From Lithobates sylvaticus (taxonomy: Eukaryota; Chordata; Amphibia; Anura; Ranidae): a DNA stretch of 64,000 bases. Shown here piece by piece: positions 20,833 through 31,553 of this stretch; positions within the stretch are counted from its first letter, which is position 1, and each line of letters starts with the position of its first letter. The translations under genes were made by a program, and so were the position numbers. The stretch is taken from the NCBI GenBank assembly GCA_028564925.1, contig CM053028.1:439041256-439105255 (forward strand). The letters are read 5' to 3'. Below the pieces are notes generated by a model that did not search any database, was not told the origin of the DNA, and saw only the letters and a program-made list of their open reading frames with translations.

Positions 20833-23117
20833 TGCCGCGTACACACGAAGGGACAATCCCGCGGGATTATCCTCTGGACTGAAGTCCAGCGGATAATCCC
20901 CTCGTGTGTGGGCGCCGGCGGACTTTTTGGCGCCAAAGTCCGGCGGACCAAAGTTTTAAGTTTGGTTTTAAAATTATCCGCTGGACTTGGCAGTCCAGCG
21001 GACAATCCCGCTGTTAGTGGGCAAGTCCACGGGACTTTTGAAATGAACGGACTTGCCGCTCATCGGCAAGTCCGTTCATTTAGCACGTGACTTCAGGTTA
21101 CGTAGCTAGCGTAGGCAGTTACTGCCGCCGCGCTAGCTCCGTGACCTGGCATGGATTTAAAGGGACTCCCCACGCCGAAAAAAAACGGCGTGGGGGTTCC
21201 CCCCAAATCCATGTCAGACCCTCATCCGAGCACGCAGCCTGGCAGGCCAGGAAAGGGGTGGGGACGAACGAGCGCCCCCCCTCCTGAGCCGTACCAGGCC
21301 GCGTGCCCTCAACATGGGGGGTGCCCTGGGGAAAGGGGGGCCGTGCGGCCCCCCCACCCCAAAGCACCTTGTCCCCATGTTGATGAGGACAAGGGCCTCT
21401 TCCCGACAACCCTGGCCATTGGTTGTCGGGGTCTGCGGGCGGGGGCTTATCGGAATCTGGGAACCCCCTTTAATAAGGGGGCCCCCAGATCCCGGCCCCC
21501 CACCCTATGTGAATGAGTATGGGGTACGATGTACCCCTACCCATTCACCTAAGGTGTAAAATGTATAGTACAAAAACACACACACTTTTGAAAAAATATT
21601 TTATTGCACTGCTCCGGGGGTCTTCTTCCGTCTTGGGGGTCTTCTCGCCGGACTCCTCCCGCCATTTACCAAGCTCTTTTACCGAGCGGGGGAAGTCCGG
21701 CTACCTTCTTCGTCGTCGCCGCCGTCGTCGTCTGGGGGTCTCGATCCGCCTTCGGGGGTCTTCCGGGGGTCTCTTCTGTTCTTGCGGCGGTCGTCGTCTT
21801 CCGCGCCGCCGGCGCCGCCTTCTTCTTCTTGTCCTTCTTCTTGTTCTTCTTCTTCCGATGTTGACCCGACGCTCTCTCTGCCCGGAATGCCTGTGCCACG
21901 CTGCGCTGAGACTTATATAGGGACATGGGGGACAGGGTCACATGCACATGTCACATGGTGACCCCGCCCCCTTGTGTTGTCACAGTCCCGGAGGATGCTG
22001 GGACTGTGACATCGCAAGGGGGCGGGGTCACCATGTGACATGAACATGTGACCCTGTCCCCCATGTCCCTATATAAGTCTCAGCGCAGAGCGGCACAGGC
22101 ATTCCGGGCAGAGAGAGCGTCGGGTCAACATCGGAAGAAGAAGAACAAGAAGAAGGACAAGAAGAAGAAGGCGGCGCCGGCGGCGCGGAAGACGACGACC
22201 GCCGCAAGAACAGAAGAGACCCCCGGAAGACCCCCGAAGGCGGATCGAGACCCCCAGACGACGACGGCGGCGACGACGAAGAAGGTAGCCGGACTTCCCC
22301 CGCTCGGTAAAAGAGCTTGGTAAATGGCGGGGGAGTCCGGCGAGAAGACCCCCAAGACGGAAGAAGACCCCCGGAGCAGTGCAATAAAATATTTTTTCAA
22401 AAGTGTGTGTGTTTTTGTACTTTACATTTTACACCTTAGGTGAATGGGTAGGGGTACATCGTACCCCATACTCATTCACATAGGGTGGGGGGCCGGGATC
22501 TGGGGGCCCCCTTATTAAAGGGGGTTCCCAGATTCCGATAAGCCCCCGCCCGCAGACCCCGACAACCAACGGCCAGGGTTGTCGGGAAGAGGCCCTTGTC
22601 CTCATCAACATGGGGACAAGGTGCTTTGGGGTGGGGGGGCCGCACGGCCCCCCTTTCCCCAGGGCACCCCCCATGTTGAGGGCACACGGCCTGGTACGGC
22701 TCAGGAGGGGGGGGGGGCGCTCGTTCGTCCCCACCCCTTTCCTGGCCTGCCAGGCTGCGTGCTTGGATGAGGGTCTGACTTGGATTTGGGGGGAACCCCC
22801 ACGCCGTTTTTTCGGCGTGGGGAGTCCCTTTAAATCCATGCCAGGTCACGGAGCTAGCGCGGCGGCATTTACTGCCTACGCTAGCTACGTAACCTGAAGT
22901 TACGTTCGAAATGAACGGACTGCTCCGTGTGTGGGCAAGTCCGTTCATTTTCAAAAGTCCCGCGGACTTTTGGCCGGCGGATTATCCGCTGGAGAAGTCC
23001 GTGCGTGTGTGGACAAGTCCACACGCTCGGAAAGTCCAGCGGACCTAGCTGGAAAGTCCCGCGGGATTGTCCGCTGGACTAGGTCCGCCGGCAAAAGTCC
23101 GTACGTGTGTACGAGGC
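20833..23117. mobile_element. 2.3 kb palindromic Harbinger-type element
   Basis: Two arms of about 1.1 kb are inverted copies around a centre near 21990. The left end TGCCGCGTACACACGAAGGG, after TAA, matches the MITE at 19993. The right end is more altered, ending GTACGTGTGTACGAGGC. Each arm holds, from outside in: GTCCAGCGG-type boxes, a GC-rich non-coding block, an AATAAA facing outward (21596 region on minus, 22382 on plus), a purine-rich AAGAAGAAG tract and a TATATAAG box. Lysine-rich ORFs (for example 22048-22323) start upstream of the TATA box, so I do not call them genes. It interrupts Tc1 element C. Confidence 0.75.
21905..22090. promoter_or_regulatory. Divergent promoter-like core of the palindrome
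   Basis: TATATAAG reads outward on both strands (minus at about 21911-21918, plus at about 22070-22077). Between them lie two mirrored GC boxes (CCCCGCCCCC at 21962-21971 and GGGGGCGGGG at 22018-22027) and a small central hairpin built on GTCACAGTCCC and GGGACTGTGAC. With the outward AATAAA about 300 bp further, each arm could make a short polyadenylated transcript. This is inference from sequence only. Confidence 0.55.
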
Positions 23118-24269
23118 TGGAAAAGCATTCTTTGTATGGATGAAACTAATGCCGCGTACACACGAAGGGACAATCCCGCGGGATTATCCTCTGGACTGAA
23201 GTCCAGCGGATAATCCCCTCGTGTGTGGGCGCCGGCGGACTTTTTGGCGCCAAAGTCCCGCGGACCAAAGTTTTAAGTTTGGTTTTAAAATTATCCGCTG
23301 GACTTGGCAGTCCAGCGGACAATCCCGCTGTTAGTGGGCAAGTCCACGGGACTTTTGAAATGAACGGACTTGCCGCTCATCGGCAAGTCCGTTCATTTAG
23401 CACGTGACTTCAGGTTACGTAGCTAGCGTAGGCAGTTACTGCCGCCGCGCTAGCTCCGTGACCTGGCATGGATTTAAAGGGACTCCCCACGCCGAAAAAA
23501 CGGCGTGGGGGTTCCCCCCAAATCCATGTCAGACCCTCATCCGAGCACGCAGCCTGGCAGGCCAGGAAAGGGGTGGGGACGAACGAGCGCCCCCCCCTCC
23601 TGAGCCGTACCAGGCCGCGTGCCCTCAACATGGGGGGTGCCCTGGGGAAAGGGGGGCCGTGCGGCCCCCCACCCCAAAGCACCTTGTCCCCATGTTGATG
23701 AGGACAAGGGCCTCTTCCCGACAACCCTGGCCGTTGGTTGTCGGGGTCTGCGGGCGGGGGCTTATCGGAATCTGGGAACCCCCTTTAATAAGGGGGCCCC
23801 CAGATCCCGGCCCCCCACCCTATGTGAATGAGTATGGGGTACGATGTACCCCTACCCATTCACCTAAGGTGTAAAATGTATAGTACAAAAACACACACAC
23901 TTTTGAAAAAATATTTTATTGCACTGCTCCGGGGGTCTTCTTCCGTCTTGGGGGTCTTCTCGCCGGACTCCCCCGCCATTTACCAAGCTCTTTTACCGAG
24001 CGGGGGAAGTCCGGCTACCTTCTTCGTCGTCGCCGCCGTCGTCGTCTGGGGGTCTCGATCCGCCTTCGGGGGTCTTCCGGGGGTCTCTTCTGTTCTTGCG
24101 GCGGTCGTCGTCTTCCGCGCCGCCGGCGCCGCCTTCTTCTTCTTGTCCTTCTTCTTGTTCTTCTTCTTCCGATGTTGACCCGACGCTCTCTCTGCCCGGA
24201 ATGCCTGTGCCGCGCTGCGCTGAGACTTATATAGGGACATGGGGGACAGGGTCACATGCACATGTCACA
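23118..24269 (+). repeat. Near-identical second copy of 20799-21957
   Basis: From TGGAAAAGCATTCTTTGTAT at 23118 the sequence repeats the Tc1 C flank plus the palindrome's left arm, offset by about 2319 bp, until the gap at 24270. The copies differ at a few places: the A-run length near 21180 versus 23497, one base at 21899 versus 24211, and the CTCCCGCC versus CCCCGCC change near 21656. This is either a recent tandem duplication or an assembly artefact at an unresolved palindrome. Confidence 0.8.
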
Positions 24270-24769
24270 NNNNNNNNNNNNNNNNNNNNNNNNNNNNNNN
24301 NNNNNNNNNNNNNNNNNNNNNNNNNNNNNNNNNNNNNNNNNNNNNNNNNNNNNNNNNNNNNNNNNNNNNNNNNNNNNNNNNNNNNNNNNNNNNNNNNNNN
24401 NNNNNNNNNNNNNNNNNNNNNNNNNNNNNNNNNNNNNNNNNNNNNNNNNNNNNNNNNNNNNNNNNNNNNNNNNNNNNNNNNNNNNNNNNNNNNNNNNNNN
24501 NNNNNNNNNNNNNNNNNNNNNNNNNNNNNNNNNNNNNNNNNNNNNNNNNNNNNNNNNNNNNNNNNNNNNNNNNNNNNNNNNNNNNNNNNNNNNNNNNNNN
24601 NNNNNNNNNNNNNNNNNNNNNNNNNNNNNNNNNNNNNNNNNNNNNNNNNNNNNNNNNNNNNNNNNNNNNNNNNNNNNNNNNNNNNNNNNNNNNNNNNNNN
24701 NNNNNNNNNNNNNNNNNNNNNNNNNNNNNNNNNNNNNNNNNNNNNNNNNNNNNNNNNNNNNNNNNNNNN
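24270..24769. other. Assembly gap (N)
   Basis: Exactly 500 N, probably a placeholder length. Long ORFs through it are meaningless. Confidence 0.99.
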
Positions 24770-24926
24770 AAAGGGAATGCCACAAGTATGCTGGAATAAG
24801 GTTGAGGTGTTTTGCCTGAAATACTGTCTTCCTTCAGTACTCTTTGACCCTCTCTCTCTGAATCCACACATGACCAAAATGTAAAGTTAAAACTGAGGAA
24901 TAAGCAAAACATTCCCATTTTTAGTG
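24770..24926 (-). mobile_element. Inverted arm of a split Penelope-like short element
   Basis: On the minus strand, CTGAAGGAAGACAGTATTTC followed by AACACCTCAACCTTATTCCA and GCATACTTGTGGCATTCC closely matches the plus strand at 33510-33575. The two arms face each other across the Harbinger insertion, so both belong to one older element into which Harbinger inserted. The rest of this arm lies in the gap. Confidence 0.55.
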
Positions 24927-24929
24927 TAA

Positions 24930-25090
24930 GCCCCATACACACGGTCGGACAATCCGCGGACCAGGTCGATCGGATTTTGTCCGTCGTACTTTGTCCGATG
25001 TTGGTGTTGCGTACACACGGTCGGACTACGTTGTCGGAATATCCGGTCTGGAAGAACGTCGTGACGTAAGTCGTCGTCCACGAGATTACA
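24930..25090 (+). repeat. Harbinger left terminal region
   Basis: Contains the inverted repeat and an internal second copy of the terminal box, ACACACGGTCGGAC at 24937 and again at 25013, plus TTTGTCCG boxes. Repeated boxes of this kind are typical binding sites for Harbinger Myb-like or transposase proteins; specific binding here is inferred. Confidence 0.7.
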
Positions 25091-25442
25091 AAAGGGAATT
25101 TCAGCACCACGTCAGGCACCCGTTGGGCTCCTTCTGCTGATCCCGTGTTTATCGAGAGTTAGTCGAAGTTTGGTGACTTAAGATTCGCGCTTCTCAGTTT
25201 TCTGACTCAGATCGTTACTGCTCTTCAGTTTGTGCTTGTCGTGCGTATCTGTTTATTAGTGCGTGTAGTCAGTTTGCATTTGTTGGTCATTGCGGCCTAT
25301 ATCTTGATATAGGACGCTTTGATTTGCACTGCTTATTGTCTGCTCGTTGCTGGTATTCATTTCGTTCTTTCAGGCCTTGCTGTTTATCGGTGCTTTCTGT
25401 TTGTCCATTCTGACCAGCCGACCTTTTGTGACCTTGTGAGCG

Positions 25443-27615
25443 ATGTTTCCCGTGCGTACTCGTCGCCGAGTTCGTGCTGTACGCGGAATTGGTGTCGGGC
25501 TTTTAGCTTTGAGCCAAGACCCGTCCATGAACAGAGTGACGAGGAGTATGTGGACCAAGAATTGGTTGCTTCAGCGTGACCAATTCTCGCACATGCCTTT
25601 GCTTCGTGAGATCCGGGAGAATAATCCTGATGATTTCAGGAACTTTCTCAGGATGACGGACCCCGATTTTCACCGTCTTTTGGCTTTGCTGACCCCCTTT
25701 ATCAGCCGGCAGGATACCTGCATGAGACAAGCCATTACTCCGGAGCAGAGGCTTGTTGCCACGTTGAGGTACTTGGCGACAGGGAGAAGTCTTCAGGATT
25801 TGAAGTTCTCTTCAGGTATCTCTCCCCAGGCCCTGGGAATCATTATTCCAGAGACCTGTTCTGCCATCATCCAGGTCCTGCAGGAGGACTATATTAAGGT
25901 AACATTTATACTTTACTATTCCCTTCTATGTATGCTCTGTTTGCTAATGTCTTCTATTTTTGACCTCCTTCCCTAATTACCATGATTGCAATATGTTCTA
26001 ATATGCTGTGCCCCTTTTCTCCTTCATGCATTTTTCCCTTCACTTACCTCACCAGCATGCTCTTCTGCCCCAATAGACACCTATGGCCTAGTCACTTAAG
26101 CAATGTTTTTTGTCTGCTGCATAGTATTGTTTGCCCCCAAACACCCCCTAAAATAAATAAATGTTTGCTGTGTGGTTTACTTCATGTAGAGCCCCTTTTT
26201 AATTTTATTTTTTTGGTGGGGGGGGGGGGGGGGGGCAAACTCATTAGGAACCCCCTCCCCCAACTGCTCTGTCAGATGGTACCAATCCTTTATCTGCTGG
26301 CTTTCCCAAGGTCCATACACACTATATACCTACCTCTTTATAGTGGGCATCTTTAGGGATGAATTCAGCAAAGCATGTAGTGCAAGGGGCTGCCTCCATA
26401 CATTCCATTTCCTATTTTTTTGTCTTCTTTCCCTCCTATTAGCTTGCTTGGTAATTTCATAATGTCACAATGTGCCTGCCTTTTTTTTTGGGGGGGGGGG
26501 GGGGGGTTGAAATGTTATTTTATCTTTCCTGGGGGCTGCCAATAGTGTTAAGTACAGAGGGTCTGGCCAAACTAGCACACATTATTGAGCCATTTGCCAA
26601 TCAATGAAGTGCAGAGGGTTACCTGTCCACCCCCCCCCCCCCCCCCCCCCCCCCTAGTTATTGCCAATGGCCCATCAGAAGTGGGGGGATTGATGGCTGG
26701 TGAGTAATCTGTGAAGGGGAGCCTGTACTTTTCTGTGCAAATACTTTCCTGCCTCCAATTTTATACAATGCTCTTGTTCCAAGATGTTGATTGTCTAATC
26801 TGCTTGCAATGTTTAGGTGCAAAGTGACTAATTTTTTTTTTTGTTTCACTCCACAGTTCCCTTCCACGCCACAGGAATGGCAGACTGTGGCCTCCCACTT
26901 TGCCAGCCGTTGGGACTTTCCTAACTGCGGAGGGGCAATTGATGGGAAACACGTCCGCATCGTCCCACCGCCCAACTCGGGGTCCTACTATTATAATTAT
27001 AAAGGGTTTAATAGTGTAGTGATGTTGGCGGTGGTGTCGGCAACATACGAGTTTATGTATGTGGACGTGGGGATGAACGGCCGGATCTCGGATGGTGGTG
27101 CCATTACGCACACGGAGTTCTACTGGCGTCTCCAAAGTGGCAGTCTGTGCTTGCCACCTCCAGAGGAGAATGCCGAAGGACTCCCCTTCGTCTTTGTTGC
27201 AGATGAAGCGTTTGCATTGACTCCCCATCTGATGAGGCCGTTCCCGATGAGGACCCTCACCCCGGACCAGAGGGTCTTCAACTACAGGCTGTCCAGAGCC
27301 AGAAGAGTGGTGGAGAACACTTTTGGCATCCTGGCCAGCCGCTTCCGCCTGTTCCTGACGGCATTTAACTTGGCGGAATACAAACTGAACCACATAGTTC
27401 TTGCCTGTTGCATATTGCACAACTTCCTCAAAAGACATAACAGGAACTATGTGGTGCCCGTTGGCCCAGATGTGGAGGGCCCTCCAAATGCGGACCTCAC
27501 AGCCCTTCAAGTGGCACGTCCAGGCTTGCCCCCTCTAAATGCCCGCGTGGTCCGCGAGCAATATATGGAGTACTTTGTGGGTAGGGGGGCCATTGCTCTG
27601 CCTGACGATGTGTGA
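25443..27615 (+). CDS. Harbinger DDE transposase, two exons
   Basis: Predicted exons 25443-25898 and 26857-27615 join in phase 0 across a 958-bp intron (AAG|GTAAC donor; TTTCACTCCACAG acceptor), giving 404 aa. This is the usual size of PIF/Harbinger nucleases related to vertebrate HARBI1. The N-terminal exon has an arginine-rich start (RTRRRVRAV) and a helical region with DFRNFLRMTDPDFHRLLALL and LRYLATGRSLQDL. The DDE fold follows, with D181 in GGAIDGKHVRI, D231 in GRISDGGAI and E305 in RRVVENTFGIL. HNFLKRHNRN lies near the C-terminus. It should cut the element ends and insert at TWA targets. The first in-frame ATG was chosen because it directly precedes conserved sequence. AATAAA follows at 27629. 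Confidence 0.88.
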
Positions 27616-27628
27616 GAGGCATTTTTTT

Positions 27629-27634
27629 AATAAA
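27629..27634 (+). terminator. Polyadenylation signal of the transposase gene
   Basis: AATAAA lies 14 bp past the stop codon, giving a very short 3' UTR. Confidence 0.7.
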
Positions 27635-28365
27635 TCTGATATTTTAACCAACCTCTGATTTCTTGTCATTTCAGTCTTCTTTTTAGCTTATTTTACCTTG
27701 ACATTTTTTCCCTTTGCCTTCCACAGTGGGAATGCACTTTCTGGGCAAAAGGAGGTAACAGTCTCTTCTTCCCAAAAAGATTAGTCTCATGTTGTGTGTT
27801 TCCTACCTAATCTTTGGTCTAGAGAAGGTTTGTCCTGCATAACTGACACCCAAAATACTCCTTTTCATCACCAGGTCTGACATGTGTGTATTCTCAAAAA
27901 TGCTGTGCTCCGTGTTTTCGTACAAAGCACTGTGGGTGTCATTTACATAAGTCAAATCCGCTATGCTCTACAAGTGCATTGAAAAAGTTCCCTGGGAAAG
28001 AAAATTGCAGTGCAAAGTGGATTTGCCTTTAGTAAATAACACCCATTGCCCCCCATATCCTTTACATTTTACATACATAATGCATTGTGTTTTTTAAATA
28101 AGGAAGCCACACATTTAGAAAAATAAAAAAGTTTACTTGGAAAACATTCACAAGTGCGTTTACAATCTTCACGCCAAAACTGACAACATCTTGCTTATTT
28201 ACAACATTGTTTACAAACATTCCGCAATTGGTAAAACCAGGCATGGAGCTAAACAGAACCTATGAACTAGGAAAGTTCAACTTTGTAAAGTGAAGACAAG
28301 ATCAGACATGACTATATGTTCAAAGTGTGTTTGATCTTGCCTTCATCACATGGGGGGGTCACCCC

Positions 28366-28640
28366 CGGAAAGTGGAAATTTAGAACATGCACACAATTTG
28401 GGTCTGAAAATGGTCATTAGATGGTAAAACACATGCCTAGAAGCTTCAAAAGTGCCATTTTCCATCATGGGGATGAATGGACGTTTTTTGGGGGTGCAAC
28501 CCCTTCACCACAACCACTTTCGTAGTTCGTAAAGTGGTTGCACCCCCAAAAAAACGTTGGCATTCATCCACCATGATGGGAGCTAGCACATGTGGACACA
28601 ATGTGTGCATGTTCCAAATTTCACACAGTTTTTAAGTTGC
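28366..28640. repeat. Foldback between the convergent genes
   Basis: GAACATGCACACAATTTGG at about 28383 reappears inverted as CAATGTGTGCATGTTCC at about 28600. The inner part repeats the inversion through CCATCATGG and GGGGGTGCAACC, with its centre near 28505. The whole makes a hairpin of about 240-270 bp. It sits between the 3' ends of the transposase and Myb genes. It may be a small nested MITE or a structure that ends the convergent transcripts; which one is not clear. Confidence 0.65.
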
Positions 28641-28690
28641 AAATGTGTTCAGAAGCTGGCACAAATGTGTGTTAATTACTTGGTGCGTTT

Positions 28691-30049
28691 TCATATTTTT
28701 CCTAAAACATCAATGATGTTCTTCAATTTTTGTTGAACATCATTGATGTTTTGCTTTATGTAATCTAGATCTCTATTGCAGACCATTATCTCTCCGATCA
28801 GTACGTGGGCACTCTCTGTGGTAAAGTGCGATTTTTCTTCCACAACATCCACGTCACCTAAAAACCACAAACAAACAAAAATGGGGTGTTGGAAATGAGG
28901 CAGCCATACATGGATTAGCTTACCAGTAGCTGTGTTCTCCCACACTCACCTGTTGTGGTGACAATTTCTCCAAGTTCGATGATCTCTCCTTCCTCCTCCT
29001 CCTCCTCTGCTTCTGCTCTTTCCCCTTTTTTGGGAGGTGTTGGTTTGGGGGTTTCCTCAGACGGCCCAAGTTTTCGCTCCACTATGAGAATGTACAAAAG
29101 GAAGATTTAGCAACACAATCTATTGAGGGCAGAAATAGGAAATGACAAACATTGCTTGAAACTGACGGACACTATTTTAGTTTGGCCAGTTACAAATGCC
29201 AACTACATGAATGTAGTCACTTTGTAAAGGTGCTAAACTGACTAGCTTTTTGGTAGAAGTTTGTGTGATGGAGACACCCCTCTAGTATCCACTGGAGCAC
29301 ATGTGTGGAAAAGCCTAATAAAAAGGGGGTTTGGGTGTCCCAGCACTAGTGCTCTAGAGTCCAGATGGGTAAACCGCTACTGGGTGACCTCTCCTTTACA
29401 TTGAATAAATTGGCTTTACATTCTTGATGACATTTCTAGTGAGAACAAACTTCCTTTCCCCAAAAAAAAACACCAAACATCGTATTATAAGTGGCCGAAC
29501 GATCGAGGTTGCGTACGATCGAATGGACACACACACACACGACCATGACAGTGGCAGAAAGATCGAGGCTGAGTACGATCGAATGCACAGACGAACCTGA
29601 AAGTGGCCATTTTGGAATGTACAACTTTGTAAAAATCAAACCACAATGGAGCAGTATGCAAGCAAGAAATCAAACACAAAACCCAACTACTTACTTTTTT
29701 GAAGAATTCGCTTGATCTTTCTGTACTGATCGGCCTCCCTCAGTTTCAGGTCTGACCAGCGTTTCCTCAGTTGCTCCTTGGATCGTTGTACCCCAAACTG
29801 ATTGTACAGCCTTCTCACAAATTTAGACATGATCTTGGCCTTGCGGACATTGAGGTTGAGGTAAGGCCCATACTTCCCATCATAGTCGCTCCTCTTTAAT
29901 ATGTCCACCATCTCCAACATTTCTCCAAATGACATATTGGAGGCCTTGAATTTCAGGCTCCGGGATCGGGACGTTTCTGCCTCCGGACTTTCCTCGTCCT
30001 CCTCCTCGTTGGTGGGATATTTGGGGCGCACCTGCTGTGTCCACGCCAT
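28691..30049 (-). CDS. Harbinger Myb/SANT-like protein, three exons
   Basis: Exons on the minus strand run 30049-29695, 29081-28950 and 28857-28691, joined by GT-AG introns in phase 1 both times, giving 217 aa. Residues about 44-117 form a trihelical Myb/SANT-like domain (FGEMLEMVDILKRSDYDGKY, VRRLYNQFGVQRSKEQLRKR, WSDLKLREADQYRKIKRIL), akin to the NAIF1-type domain of Harbinger accessory proteins. An acidic glutamate-rich linker (AEAEEEEEEGEIIELGEI) and a C-terminal helix (YIKQNINDVQQKLKNIIDVL) follow. In zebrafish Harbinger3 the equivalent protein carries the transposase into the nucleus and binds the ends. The start MAWTQQVRPK was preferred over an upstream in-frame ATG at 30208, which lies in the promoter region. 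Confidence 0.8.
29491..29600 (+). repeat. Imperfect direct repeat in Myb-gene intron 1
   Basis: GTGGCCGAACGATCGAGGTT and GTGGCAGAAAGATCGAGGCT begin two 62-bp-spaced units, each followed by a GTACGATCGAATG box. This is a two-unit tandem repeat with a short (AC)n between. GATCGAATG could be a protein-binding box, but there is no direct evidence. Confidence 0.6.
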
Positions 30050-30230
30050 GTGCTCTCCCCACTGCGCCGTAAAGAGAAGGGGTGGGGAATAGACGAGAAA
30101 GATCGTCAGGGGCGGGCGGAGTTTGACGCATGCGCACTGTATATAAAACGTCACACGCCTGTGTCGTAGCCACGATCTGGGAGACGAGGGGAGAGAAAAC
30201 TCACGCATGAGACGATCGCTACAAACGAAG
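30050..30230. promoter_or_regulatory. Shared divergent promoter of the Myb and MADF genes
   Basis: TATATAAAA at 30138-30146 faces the MADF gene, with GACGCATGCGCAC just upstream, which contains the core of an NRF-1-type site (GCATGCGC). A non-coding first exon would follow and end at 30230 with a good donor (GAAG|GTACAA). It splices to 30357, where TTGTGTCTTGCAG forms the acceptor. The Myb start codon lies about 90 bp away on the other strand, so both genes probably share this region. An upstream ATG at 30207 would terminate just after the splice. Confidence 0.6.
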
Positions 30231-30361
30231 GTACAATTTGACGTTGGTACATAACTAGCCTAGACTGATTTGAACTTGAGGCTTCTTTATGGAGAAGATT
30301 AGGAGAGTTTAGCGTGACATAATTTAGAGGGTTTGGTGTGGTGTTGTGTCTTGCAGAGATT

Positions 30362-31553
30362 ATGAAGGGATTCAACGACATGAGTTTTCTCCCCCTCTTC
30401 ATTGCCAAATTCAGGGAATTTCCCGTTTTATGGCAGGGTAAACACCCACATTACACCAACAAACCAAAGAGGCACGCAGCCCTGGAGGAACTTGTGGAAT
30501 TTGTCAAGCCAAGGTTCCCCGCGACAACTGTTGATGATCTAAGAAAGAAAATTGGCAGCCTGAGGAGTGCGTATATCAGGGAGCGGAAGAAGGTCGTGAA
30601 GTCTGAGGAAACTGCAACTTCAGCAGATGAGGTCTATGTGCCCAAGCTCTGGTACTATCAGAGTCTCCATTTTCTGAAAGACCAGACTGATGTCACGGAG
30701 CCAACCTCGACTCCTCCTTCCACGCTTCCTTGCGCGCAGCCCACCCCTGATGAGGCTTCCGAGGAGCAACCTGGGCCTTCCAGTCTGGAAGAGGTGGAGG
30801 AGCCCAGCTTGTTCCAGGTATAGTAGTTTTGTTACCATTTATGGGAATAATGAATGATGTTCACTTAATTCAGGATCCCCAATTGCTTCATTCCTAACGT
30901 GTTTGACATATCAACAGACAGTGGTGTTGGAGACATTTGGGGCCAGAATCTAAACTGCAGGGCTGAGAATTGTATGGTTTTCTATTTGTAAACAATTTGC
31001 ACCAGTCACTAGATGAGAATTGTGTGTGTTTGATGAACAAATAACTGAAACTATGTCCCTTTTTCATACACAGGAAGACCTCAGCCAGGAGGTGGCTGTG
31101 GAAGGTGGCAGTCAGGAGGAGGCAGGGGTTAGTGGCAGCCACCAGGTGGGTAGTGGCAGCCAAGAGGGGGCTAGGCCTCGGAGCCTGACTGACTCCCAAA
31201 TCCCTCCCCTCCGCCTTCCGTACAGAAGGGCGAGAAGGGGGGGTTATGCGGCAGAGTCAGCGCTCCGCATGATCAGAGAGGCTTCAGCCTCCCTACATGC
31301 CACACCCGCCGACGAGGAGACCTTTGGCTCGGTGGTTGTCACGAAGATGATGGGTATGGAGGTGAGGCAACGCAACATGTGTGAGGGGCTCATCCTCCAT
31401 GTCCTAAATAAGGGTAGGGCTGGGGAGATGACCCCAGTCACACATGTTTGCCATAGTTACCATGCTCCGCCTCCTCCTCCTCCTCCTCCTCCTTCTGCCA
31501 CCCCACCAGCACGACAGCCACAGCGTGCAAGGAAGCGTGGAAGGAAGACCTGA
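30362..31553 (+). CDS. Harbinger MADF-domain protein, two coding exons
   Basis: Coding exons 30362-30817 and 31074-31553 join in phase 0 (donor CAG|GTATAG, acceptor TTTTTCATACACAG), giving 311 aa. Residues about 10-108 match the MADF (Myb/SANT-like in Adf-1) domain: FIAKFREFPVLWQGKHPHY, DDLRKKIGSLRSAYIRERKK and PKLWYYQSLHFLKDQT. A Pro/Ser/Glu-rich linker, a glutamine/glycine-rich stretch and an arginine-rich block (RLPYRRARRGG) follow. A helix with MGMEVRQRNMCEGLILHVLN comes next, then a polyproline run and a basic tail (RARKRGRKT) that could be a nuclear signal. MADF proteins bind DNA, and the C-terminal helix may serve oligomerisation like a BESS motif. Its role in transposition is inferred from position inside the element. 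Confidence 0.8.

Noticed and set aside
21151-21516. Proline/glycine-rich ORFs over the GC-rich arm (also at 22429-22954 and 23404-23874)
   Set aside because: Several overlapping frames on both strands are open, as expected for GC-rich DNA. No domain is seen, and the relic at 57788 does not preserve the frame.
22048-22323. Lysine-rich 91-aa ORF in the palindrome arm, and its mirror and repeat copies
   Set aside because: The ATG lies upstream of the TATA box, composition is driven by an AAGAAG tract, and frames on both strands are equally open. It looks like non-coding repeat sequence.
23919-24884. Long ORFs of 177-321 residues running through 24270-24769
   Set aside because: They are translations of an N gap.
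26761-27510. 249-aa minus-strand ORF opposite the transposase
   Set aside because: It is a shadow of the conserved DDE exon on the plus strand and has no recognisable domain.
29436-29679. Short minus-strand ORFs with repeated FDRTQPRSF
   Set aside because: They arise from the two-unit direct repeat in the intron of the Harbinger Myb gene.
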